Assembly: GCA_027625915.1 (NCBI GenBank)
Contig: JANTQA010000026.1
Location: 5,828,001 to 5,892,000 of the forward strand
Source of the DNA: Anaeramoeba flamelloides
Taxonomy: Eukaryota > Metamonada > Anaeramoebidae
Direction: 5' to 3'
Length of the DNA stretch: 64,000 bases
Shown piece after piece: positions 20,641 to 31,477 of the stretch. Within the stretch, counting starts at the first letter, position 1. Each line of letters begins with the position of its first letter. The notes under the pieces are model-generated. The model was not told where the DNA came from. It did not search any database and saw only the letters and a program-made list of their open reading frames with translations. Made by a program: the position numbers and the translations under genes.

Positions 20641-21388
20641 AAAAATATTCCCAAATTGAATGTAAAGTGGGAGTATTGCTATTCTTTCAACCTTTTAAAC
20701 TGTGCCCAAATTTTTGGAATTTAGTTTTTTTTCAAGACCAATTAATTATTATATCTTATTAATAATTTTCTTATTTTTTTTATTACTAAAGTTTAAACAT
20801 GATAACTTTATTTTTAGAGTTTTATTGATAAATTTCAATTTTTATCAAAAATTATCTAAAAATAAAGAAGGAATATTTAAACTTATGTAGAACTCTAAAA
20901 AAGAAAAGGAAAAATATTAAATAATCCTATTCATTTCAGTTTTAAAATCTTCAAATGAAAAAAAAATAAATAAGCAATTTCAAAACAAAATTAAAAATTA
21001 CCATGGAAATTTAAGATACTAAAGAAAATCGAATGATAATATTGAGTTTTTGAATTATAACAATCATTTTTTTTTTTTTTTTTATTAAATCACAGAAAGT
21101 GGTTGGTCTGTTTTAATTCCAAAAATAAAATTGTTTATTTCATTTTGAATGTGTTTTTTAATATTTTAGAAATATTTCAATTTAATGAAAAAAATTTTTT
21201 AATTGTTTAGAAAAAATAATTTATTTATTTAATAATTGTTTAAAGAAAAATAATTTCTCCTTTTCTAAAAATGTATATATATATATATATATATATATTA
21301 ATTGGATTTGATTCTAAATATATTTTTATATAATTTGGAGAAGAAAAATAATATTTTTATTTAAAAATAAAAAGTGAAAAAAATATTT

Positions 21389-24300
21389 TTAGAGTTTATA
21401 ATAAGAAGCTTTCTTATCTTCGATAAATAGTTTATCATTATTTTTTTTCTTATTAAATGATTGATTATTACTTTTTCTTTTATTTTCTTCCAATTTATTA
21501 AATGTTTGTGAAACTCGAAATACTTGGTTATTTTCTGAAGCTGTATCGATTTTAACTTTGACATTAGCTGTTTTGTTCTTTTGTTTTAAAAGGTGCTGTG
21601 CACTCTTTTTCGACATTTGTAATACGTCTGTGTGGTATTCCTTATTAACTTCCATTTCTTTTCTTTTCCTGTCTGAACGGATTTTACGTTTGTACTCTCT
21701 TCTTCTTCTTTTTCGATCCTTTTGAGTCATCTCTGATTCGTTTCTCATATTTTTTAATTTGCCCTTCTTTTTTTGATATATTTCTTCTGGTGCTAATAAG
21801 CTAGCTGTTCCAACGTTTTCTGGGATGACTTCTTCCATCATAACACTGGAAACGTTTTCTTTGGGTTTCTTTTCTGATTCAAAGACTGGCTTTTGTTTGT
21901 ATGTAAAGTTTGAAAAGGAATCTAATCGATAGAACAATCGTTTAACTAATCCAGTGATTTGTCTATGTGTCTTTTCTAATTGATCCTTTTTTTTGTCAAT
22001 GTTTTCTACTTGCTTTAAATACATTTCTTCATGTTCCTCGCCTAACCCTTTTTTACTTTTTTCAAAATTTAATTCAGTTTTTTTTTCTTCTGTTTCTTCA
22101 AAGATTTCTTCTTTTCTTTCAACATCATCAAATGCATTGTCTTGAATCCTTTGTTTAATAAGTTCTTCAAGCTTTGATGTATGTTCTTCAGTTATGACCG
22201 GTTTCTTTTGATGGAATTAAATTTTTGTTTTTTATTATTGAATGAAATAAAAGAATTGATAAATAAAAAAAAATTGAAATGAATAATTAAATTGCTTTTA
22301 CGGAAAATAAAGTAGAATAAGTATCAAAATAGATTTTTTTTTTTTTTTTTTAATGGTAAGCAAGATTTATCACAAAGATAATTTGATTGATTTAGGATTT
22401 AGATACTATAGTTTTATCAAATAATGAATAAAACAATTGTTTTATTAAGTGCAGGGTCATTATGGTAAAAAATAATTTTTTGAAATGGAAAAAAAAAATT
22501 TTGTAGGAGTACTAAATACCAATTCAAAACAAATTGAAATGTGTGATGTACGATCGATCTCTCAAAAATTAATAATGAAAAATGAGGATATTTTTCGAAA
22601 AAAAGTTTCAAAGAGCGAACAATCAATTTCCAATTTGAATGGAGTTGAATTATAAAATTTTGAAAACAACAATTGTTGGTTTCGAAGCGCTTTCTATTTG
22701 GGTATTTTTGAGATCTCGAAGTATTTTTTTTTCATTTCACAAATGAGTAATATTTTTATCTAAAGAATGTTAAAAAATCCTTACTTTGTCAAAATTTAGA
22801 GGGTTACAAAAGAACCACAAATTAGATTAAATTGAATTAAATTTATTGTGTGCTTGTTGAAAATTGTTTGTTTTATATCGGAGAAATTTAAACCTTTGGA
22901 AATATAAAAATAAGAAACAATTGATTTTTTTTTTTTCTATTTGAATTTTTTGAAATTGATTTTTTCTTTTTGAAAATGATTTTTTATAATTTGATTTTTT
23001 TTAAAATTGAGAATGCTTTTAAACTTTTTTTTTTGTTTTATTGAATTTTTTGCCAATTAGATCCTATGAAAATTTTTTTTTATAATTTGATTTTTTTTAA
23101 AATTGAGAATGCTTTTAAACTTTTTGTTTAAAATTGTATTTTTTTAAAATTGAGATCCTTCTTTTAAACTTTTTTTTTGTTAAATTTGAATTTTCTACCA
23201 ATGATATCCTCTTGAAAATTTTTTTTTATAATTTGATTTTTTTTAAAATTGAGAATGCTTTTAAACTTTTTGTTTAAAATTGTATTTTTTTAAAATTGAG
23301 ATCCTCTTGAAATTTTTTTTTTGTTAAAATTGAATTTTCTACCAATGAGATTTTCTCAAAATTTTTTTTTGTGATTTGAATTTTGTCTATCAAAAGAAGT
23401 GCAATTTTACAATTACATTTTTAGTGAGAAGTTGTAGTTGAGTATGGATCAAATCCATGGTAAGTGACTAGAGTCTTGTAAATAAATTTTATATTCAAAT
23501 ACAAAAATGATTTTCAATTTTTAAATCGTTTTACAAAAGATGGTTTTTAAAAAAATATAGGATTCTTTTATCTGAAAAATTATTACGGACCATAATTATA
23601 AAGAGTAAAATCGGAAATTATCTTATGATAATTGTACAAAATAGATGTTTTATTTCAGAATCAAAATAATATCAAATTAAAAAGTGTGTTTAAAGAGGTA
23701 ACTGGGGATTGGAAAGAAAGTGGTACTGACCATATTATATAGTAACAGAAAAATAGTTATTTGATGGTTCTTAGTGAAAATGTTATTTTTAATGATTGTA
23801 CTTGATTTATGCCATTAAAGGGTTATTGAAAAGTAAATCCGTAGTGTCGCGCATCTTATTTAAAAGAACTAATTAGTTTGGTAAAACCAAAGGTAATTGT
23901 ATTGTAATTCCATTAGATCTTGATCCTTAAAAAATTAAGAATTATAAATTTGAATCAGAAAAAAGTTTTAATATTGTTATTGTAAAAAAATGAGGTACAA
24001 AAGTTTTAAGATACTAATCTATATTAAATTTTTTTACCTAAATTTAATAGAGATTGAGAAATTTTTTTGCTAATTACTTAGATTTGAAAACTTGTTTATT
24101 TTTAATATTAAATATATTTATAGATAAGGAACCCTTATTTAGAAATTGTCAAAAAAAAAATAATAGAGACTAGCCCCTTAAGAGTTATGAACAAACTTCC
24201 TTAAAATGGTGTATCAAACAGTTTAAAAGAGGCGAGCTAGAAAGTTTGATCAGCCACTTTTTAATACTTTTATTCCTCATTTTTTTAAAAAAGTGCTTTA

Positions 24301-26160
24301 AAAATCTTGTTTTTCAATTATAGTAGGGAAAAAAATACCGGACCTGAAAAAAATCCCTGACAAGATTTTTAATTATGAGTATTAGTAAAATTGTTGTCTA
24401 ATTTCAATGAAATCCTTATTATAAATAACCAATTTTTTTATGAACACAGTAATAAACCTACCTAAAGTCCATCAAAGTAAGGTGTCTCTAGAATACTGGA
24501 GTAATTGTTTGATAGCATATGTTGATCAACTTTTTTTGAAAAACAATCGAGTTTTATTGAGGTTTACTAGAGTTTGGAAAATGATAATTTTTCTTCTTGT
24601 TTTTTGATTGACTGAATGGTGTTTTGAACAAGTGTAATTTCATCAATCATCATTCTAATAAGTGGGGGAGTTATAATTGAAAAAGTTCGATTCTTAAAAA
24701 AAGGAATTTGATTGTAAATAAATGAAATTACACAATAATTTTACTAATATTCACAATTAAAAATCTTCTCAGGTATTTTTTTCACTTCTCTAATAATGAA
24801 AAATTTTTCTATCAATTTCTCAAAAATCTTATGATCACAATTTGTTAAGAAAAAAAAAAAAAAAAGATCTCAATAAAGTCAATTCAAATCGGAAATATTC
24901 TTTTCTCATTAATTTAGTTCTTTGTATTATTGATCTTTGGGATAAAACCAATCCCTTCCTCTAAATTTTTGTTATTTTTTCCTCATTTTGTCCAATTCTG
25001 ATTAAAGTTTAATTTGTTTTTTTTTCGAAAGGAAGATTGTTAATTTTTTCTTTATTACGTAATTTTTTTTTTTTTTTATTATTGTTACCATAAATAAAAT
25101 CAACCATAAAAACAAGTTTCCGAAAAAGAAAAAAAAAAAAAAAAGAATAAGGAATAAAGAAACTTACAGGATTACGATGTTCAAAATCAAGGTGAGTTTC
25201 TAATAAACTATTTGAAGGACGATTTTTTCCAACAACTTCACCTTTCAATGACCAATGTTTTTCTTGTAGGGCTTTTTCTTCTAACTTTTCGATTTGATCC
25301 TTAAGTTTTTCCATTCTTTTTTCGTGGTTTGATTTTAAACTTGGTTTTTTGCTTGATTTTTCATCACCAAAAAAATCATTAAACATGATATCCTTTGCTT
25401 TATTTTTGGTTCCATTTGACAAAAGAGGATCTTGATCACTAAAATCATTAGCTTGATCGTCGTCTTCGCCCTCGTCTTCAGAACTCTCTTTTTTACCAAA
25501 GTCCTTTTGTAAAAAGCTAAAAGGGTTTGATTCTTTGTTGCCATTTGGATCTTCAAATTTGTCATCATCTTCTTCTTCGTCAGATTCAAAATTACGTTCT
25601 TCCAATTTTTTTTGTTCTTCTTCTTGTCTTTCGACAAAGGCGTGCATTTCATCAATTTCGTCATAAAGATCTTGTTCTTCCATCTCACTCGACTCACTTA
25701 AATCTTCTTTTTTTTTTTTTTCTGGTTTTTTATCTTGCGATTTTTCAATTTCTTCATTTGATTCATCGTCATCACTTGATTCTTCGTCACCACTTTCTGT
25801 CTCTTCTTCTTCTTCTTCATCGTCGTCTTCTTCTTCCATTTCTTGTTCCTTTTTCTTTTCTTTTTGTAATTCTTGATAAGATCTAAGATTGAAGTTTTCT
25901 GGGTTCTTCGTTAAAAGTGACGACAATTTGTCTTTGATCATCGAATTTAAAGGCTTGTTCTGTAATTCAATTTCAGACCATATTTGTTCATTTTCAAATC
26001 CGTCAACAAACAACTCGTTAAAAATCCCGAGAGTGATTGGCTCATTCTTTTTTGTTTGCTCAAAAAATTCTTTTGTGAGTTTTAAGAGACTATTTTTTGT
26101 TTTTTCGCTTGACTGTAAAAGTAAAAAAGGTTTGTTGTTTATTTTATTTACAAAATCCAT
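21389..26160 (-). CDS. MPP10: U3 snoRNP component Mpp10
   Basis: Two phase-0 exons: 26160-25168 (331 codons, donor GTAAGT) and 22204-21389 (acceptor TCAAAAG), giving 602 residues. Mpp10 scaffolds the Imp3/Imp4 subcomplex of the SSU processome in the nucleolus and is needed for early pre-rRNA cleavages. Diagnostic for the family are the long Asp/Glu-rich middle region, WSLKGEVVGKNRPSNSLLE with LDFEHRNP just before the intron, KPVITEEHTSKLEELIKQRI just after it, then FDDVERKEE, a LDSFSNF-x-YKQKP segment and MEEVIPENVGTASLLAPEEI, and a basic C-terminus (RRREYKRKIRSDRKRKE). The ATG at 26160 is chosen because further upstream only a TTG opens the frame. The 2963-bp intron is swollen by two transposon relics. 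No single-codon exon pattern is present in it. Confidence 0.93.
22453..23476. mobile_element. TIR element, copy 2 (in MPP10 intron)
   Basis: Same family as 13572-14269 (start AGGGTCATTATGG, end GTAAGTGACTAGAGTCT). It is longer because an internal AT-rich segment of about 110-130 bp (containing AAAATTGAGAATGCTTTTAAAC) is repeated tandemly between about 22985 and 23330. Confidence 0.8.
24340..24795. mobile_element. TIR element with about 60-bp ends, copy 1 (in MPP10 intron)
   Basis: The left end CCCTGACAAGATTTTTAATT, then ATGAGTATTAGTAAAATTGT, is mirrored at the right end (ACAATAATTTTACTAATATT...AAAAATCTTCTCAGG). The interior matches 59080-59575 in inverted orientation (for example CTAGAATACTGGAGTAATTG against CAATTACTCAAGTATTCTAG). 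No coding capacity. Confidence 0.8.
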
Positions 26161-27114
26161 TTGAGAGAAAGAAAAATAGAAAAAAAAATAAGTCAATTTT
26201 TTTCAAAAAATTTAATTAAATTACTAATCCAAAGTAACATTTTTAATTGAAATGATACAACTAGAAAGTTTTAAATTGAGAGATCATTTTTAATGAAAGA
26301 ATATTAAGGAAATTATCAGTTTTTGCAAAAATATTAATAATTATATCCTTCATATTCCCCTTTTCTTTATACAAGGAACCATGTTTTGTTTCAACTTGTT
26401 CTTTTACGAGTCGAATGATCAATATTTCACAAATAGCTCAAACTTTAACAAAAACTACCATTCTGCAATACATTGTTAAAATCAAATTACTCGTTTTTGA
26501 AGACCGATAAATTCAGATTTATCTCATAAAATTTTTAGTTATTCATATTTTTGTTATCTTGGAGCACCACTTTTAAAACAATTCAAGAGAAAGAACCTTT
26601 TGAAAGGTCAACTAATTTTATAAAGTTTCTTAACATTTAAACTAATAGAATGCTATATTCAAAATGTTGTAAAAAAATTTGAAAAAAAGGAAAATAAAGT
26701 AAAAATTTTCAGAGATTTATTTGAATTTATCAGTAATTAATGGGACAAAAATGTAATATCTTTTTCCTTTTTATCTTTTTAAACAAGTAAATTTCAAAGA
26801 AATACATTGCACAGATTGAAATTTTGTATCTCTCTTTATTGTTTTATGTAATAATTTGGTAAAAAATTGTGTGAAATAAAAACCCAAAAAGTAATGACCA
26901 GTTCTGAAGAATGATATAACAAAAACGAGACGATAATTAAACCCCATTTAAATTTTATATATCGGTATCAAAAGTAAAATTTTATCTCAATTCACAAGAA
27001 GGAAGCTTATTTAGCCCCCCTAAAATATCACTCCTAATTGATTTATAAGGATCTTTTGGTTTTTTTTGAATAATATTAGAAATTATTTAAGAAACTTAAA
27101 CTTAAAATTATCCT

Positions 27115-27815
27115 CAAGATAAGGAAAATTTTTTCAAAAAAAATCTCTAAATTTTGTATTTTGGAAATAAACTCATATAATAAACATTATTATACATAAC
27201 AATTTTCAAAAAAGTTTACAACGTATTTAGATATTAATAGGAATTGAAAAAAAAAATGAATTTTTTTCAGTAATATTTTTTTCATTTCTAATTGTAAAAT
27301 TTTTGAATTTCTTAATTGACTTAGTAGAGAGATAATTTTCAAGTATTTTTTTAATAGTCTAAATAGAACCATATTTGTCAATTTTAAAATAGCATAAAAT
27401 ATTTCAATCAAAAGATATCACTAAATTAAATTGACAATCTGATTTTTTATCTGTTTTTGGAATATTTTTTATCATTTTATTTTTTTCCAGGTTTGAGTTT
27501 TTATATACATTCCCAATTGTTTTCTGCAAATTGCTTTAACATATATTCTTTTTTCAATCTTAATGTTCAATCAAAAATTAATTCATTTCAACTTTTTTCA
27601 TTAAAAAAATACCCTGAAAATAGGTGTTTTTTTCAAAAGTCGGTATTTTTGAAAAGGGTGGTATTCGTATTTTTATGAGTTTAATTGCTATCTTTTTTTT
27701 ATTACATAAAATTATGATAACTTTATAAAAATAATTTAAAAAAGAAGTATAACTGAAATGCATTGTATAGTTTTAGCTAATTTTAATTTTGGGTGTTTAA
27801 ATTTTCCTTGTAGTA
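27115..27815. mobile_element. TIR element CACTACAAGG family, copy 2 (inverted)
   Basis: Reverse complement of 15131-15831 over nearly all its length. The right end ...TTTTCCTTGTAGTAC is intact; the left end (AAGGAAAATTTTTTC at about 27121) has lost the terminal bases. Confidence 0.8.
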
Positions 27816-28559
27816 CTTGATTAAACGCAAAACAACAGTATATAAAAAAAGAAAGAATTTTCACTTAATTTTTCTTATTATTACTTTACAAATAGATCAC
27901 TTAAAAAAATAAGTTGTGATCTCTGTAATCTTACAATAAAAAAGGAAAATAAAAGTAGTATTTTTTTACCATTGATTGTTTAATCTTATTCGGCTCATGA
28001 AAAATTTAAGAACAAGGTTTCGGGGATATTTAAGGGATTAACCTCTCATATCGATAAGTCAAAAATTAAAATATGTTCTAAAAAAATTGGAAAACATATT
28101 AGTACACCATGTATCAGAGGACCCAAAAAAATCTATTTGTCAAATAGTAATCCAAAATTGATCCCAATTGAAAATAATCAACCTTATAGTAGAATAAAAT
28201 TCAAAAATTCAAAAATTTTAGGAAAAAAAAATATTTTTTTGGCTAATTAAATGATAAATCGTTATAAAAAGACTTCAAAGATGAAAAAAATCTTTTTTAA
28301 ATTTGTCAGAAAATGAATATTCATTGTTAAAAAAATTGATTTTGTTTCTAAAAATCAATAATTAACTAATACATTATTTTTACAAATTATTTTCAAATAT
28401 TGAAAAAAAAAAAACAAAAACCATCTATTTTTATAGAAAGTAAATAAAAATTATACATAAACTAAAATTCAAAATTTTCCACACAGCTAAAACGTTCCAA
28501 ACAATCAAAATAATACAATTTCATTGAAATTGGAGATAATTTTGATTTTTGTAAAATAT

Positions 28560-28790
28560 GAAAATCATTTTTTCATCTTTTTAGTTTTTGTTTTGATTTC
28601 ATTGTTTGAATTACGTAATTTGTTTCGTTGGATCAAAAATTTTTTGAACAATTGATATTATGGTTAAAGTCAAGTTGTTCAAAATAGAAGAACTCAAATA
28701 AAATTAGTTGGTAGTATCTAACCATTTGATCGATCAATAATCCTAATAGAATTTCAACATATTTACTAATCAATTTTTTTTTGTTTTGCT
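28560..28790. repeat. Dispersed repeat, copy 2 of 3
   Basis: Shares order and wording with 58640-58860 (TTTCGTTGGATCAAAAATTTT, TTTGATCGATCAATAAT, ATTTCAACATATTTACTAAT) and, inverted, with 20400-20640. Confidence 0.55.
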
Positions 28791-31047
28791 CTCTCCAAAA
28801 TTTTTGACACACCCTTCATTTATTTTTATTGATAATTATTTATTTATTGTTTTTTGAGTATTGTAATTTATGAAGAAGTGTTAACATTTCAATTAGTGAA
28901 TGGTTCTAATTTGGTAAATCTTCTTGAATTGATTAAATAAGTTTTTTTCTTCACAAATTGAATTTTGGTGTGTTAAAAATTTTGAATTGGGGTTTATTTT
29001 GTTTTTTAATGCTATTTATTATTTAGTAAATCTTAATAATAAACTTTTTACACAAATAATTAATTTTTCAAAGTTCTAAAAATTTCAATTTTTATATTTG
29101 GATTATTATTATTTTGGTTTCAATATTTAGATTTCTAAAAATAAATTAAAAAAATTTACAAAACGAATATTTTTAATGATGATTATTAGTAAAAATAGTA
29201 TTAATTTATTGTTAAATAATATTTAATAATAGTTTTTTTTGAGTTATTTTAGCCAATATAATAATAATATCTTTTCCTTTCAAAGTAAAACTGAACTTAA
29301 ATTCTAGAGGAATTTTGGGTGAAACTCATTACTTAACAAAAAACATTAATTTATTTAGAAATAAACTTTAATTGTGTTCAAGTAGCCCCAAAAAAATCAA
29401 AAAAATCAATTATTTTTTATAATTGTTTTTTATAGCTGATATAATGCATAAAAACAGAAATAGATATATAAAGATAGTTGATATATCTTTATATATCTCT
29501 AAGTACACCGTATTTGCTTAAATTACATCAAGTTAAAAATAAAAGATTTAAAAATTTATTGATGTATGGATATATTTATTTATTATTTGCATTTAATAAA
29601 AATTTTAATTATAATAAAAAGTCGAAATAGTTCAAATATAAAGTAGTTAAGTTATTGTATTTTTTTTATATGTGAGAAAAAAGAATATTTTCATATTTTT
29701 TATATTTTTCTCAAACAATTTGATGTTTATTTTATTTTTTTTAATTAATGAATTTTATGACAATAATAGTAATTAAAAAATGGATGTATTAATTTATTAA
29801 TAATAAAAATCAAGCAATGTGATTAATTTGAAGATAAAATAAAGAAATAAAAAATATATTACTGAGAAATTTTAATTTTTTTTTTTTAATAAAAATATAA
29901 TAAATATTAAATCAAGAGAAAAACGAAATTCATTTCTTTAGGTCAAAATTAAAAGATTAATTTGAATAATTTACTCAAACATTTATTTAAGTCATATAAA
30001 ATACTTGGACAAAAAAACAAAAAAATCGAAAATAATTTCATTTATTGGATTGTAATTAAACCAATAAAATCCTTTTTTTCATAGATAAAATAATCAACTC
30101 CTAAATTAAAAAAAATAAAAAAAAAATAACGTTTAAATATTATTCAAAGATAATAAAATAGTCTTCGGAACCAATATTTTTTTTTGAATTTTGTTATTAT
30201 TAAATTTTGAAAACTATTTTTGTCAAATTTCTTTTTTTCAATATAAATTAATCCAGATTTAAAATAATATTTTTACCTTTGAGTCCCTTAATCAATAATA
30301 TTGTTTATTTTTTTTTCTAGGTTTTTAAAAGCCAAAAATTGAAAAATAGGTAAAATTTAAAAAAAAAACAATTATTAATGAGAAACGAATTATTGGACCA
30401 TATCATATAAAATCGAAAAAAAAATTACTCTTGAGTTATAAATTATAATTAATTATTGTATTTGTTATAATTTTTAAAAAAAAAAAAATTGAGGACTAAA
30501 TACATAAATATAAAAAGGATGATGTGAGTGAAAATCGAATACTTCTTTATTACATTATTAAACTTCCAAGAAGAATAATAAAAATAGTTAAAAATAAGAT
30601 TTTGTCCTCAAAAATATATAACTTTTAAAAAGTATAATATGTGTCTCTTTAATTTGTGTATATCTGTTTCTTGGGAGATTCAATTTTTTTTTTCTTCAAC
30701 TTTATTTCCATAAAAAAAATGAAATAAATAAATAAATAAAATGAAAAAACAAAAAATAAATTAATAAATCAAAACTAAGATAATGAAGAAATTAGAAAAA
30801 AATAATTCTGATCAAAAAATCAAAATTTATTATAATAATGAAATTGGTTAAGATCAACGAAACGATTTGAAATACAATTCTAAAGTGGGTCAATATTTTT
30901 TTCAAAATGGTTTTGTTATAAATAATCAAATGTTCGCTTATGAATAGATTTTTTGAATTTTTTTTTTTTTTTTTTGTATAACTTTGGAGTTTGACTTGAT
31001 CTAATGAAATGATTGTTTATAAAATATTTTAGATCAATTATTTATAA

Positions 31048-31245
31048 TTAATATAAAATAAATGAGTAATCTAAAAATTTTACATTTCCAAAAAAAAAAA
31101 GCAAATATAAATTATTAGGAGTTTTAGTATAAAAAATAAGAAATAAAAAAGCAACAATTGGAAAGCATAAAGATATCAACAATAACAACATCCAATTGAT
31201 ATTCTTAAACTTTTTTTTATATTTATAATCGATATTTTGAGACAT
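31048..31245 (-). CDS. Possible small membrane protein or first exon
   Basis: ATG at 31245, 65 codons. A Lys-rich N-terminus (YKYKKKFKN) precedes one strongly hydrophobic segment, WMLLLLISLCFPIVAFLFLI, which would span a membrane once. After GN a GTAAAA could act as a donor, so it might be the first exon of a longer gene, but no convincing second exon was found. It lies 230 bp behind the Sel1-ankyrin-BTB stop on the same strand. No family recognised. Confidence 0.35.
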   Translation of the reverse strand: MSQNIDYKYKKKFKNINWMLLLLISLCFPIVAFLFLIFYTKTPNNLYLLFFFGNVKFLDYSFILY

Positions 31246-31477
31246 CTCAAATTAACCAACAATACACACAATGAGAATTGTACAAAAAAAAAAAATTGAT
31301 TTGGAAAATATGAATAAACTTTATTTTTAAAATAATTTTAAACTTATTTCAAATTTTGAAATTGGTTTTCATAAGAAGAGCAATAAAAAATAAAAAAAAA
31401 TTCAATTTTTAATTTGATCTGAAAAAGAATGAATAAAAATAAAAATAAAAAATAAAAATGAGAGAATTAAATTTAAA

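Larger units (their letters stand above)
19111..21388. other. Intergenic region between ankyrin-BTB gene and MPP10
   Basis: Holds the 5' flank of the ankyrin-BTB gene, one fold-back MITE (20193-20388), a member of a three-copy dispersed repeat (about 20400-20640) and a (TA)n microsatellite at 21273-21299. No convincing gene. Confidence 0.6.
26161..31047. other. Intergenic region with repeat relics
   Basis: About 4.9 kb of AT-rich DNA between MPP10 (5' end) and the small ORF at 31048. It holds an inverted copy of the CACTACAAGG element (27115-27815) and one copy of a dispersed repeat (28560-28790). No gene or structural RNA was recognised in the remainder. Confidence 0.6.
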
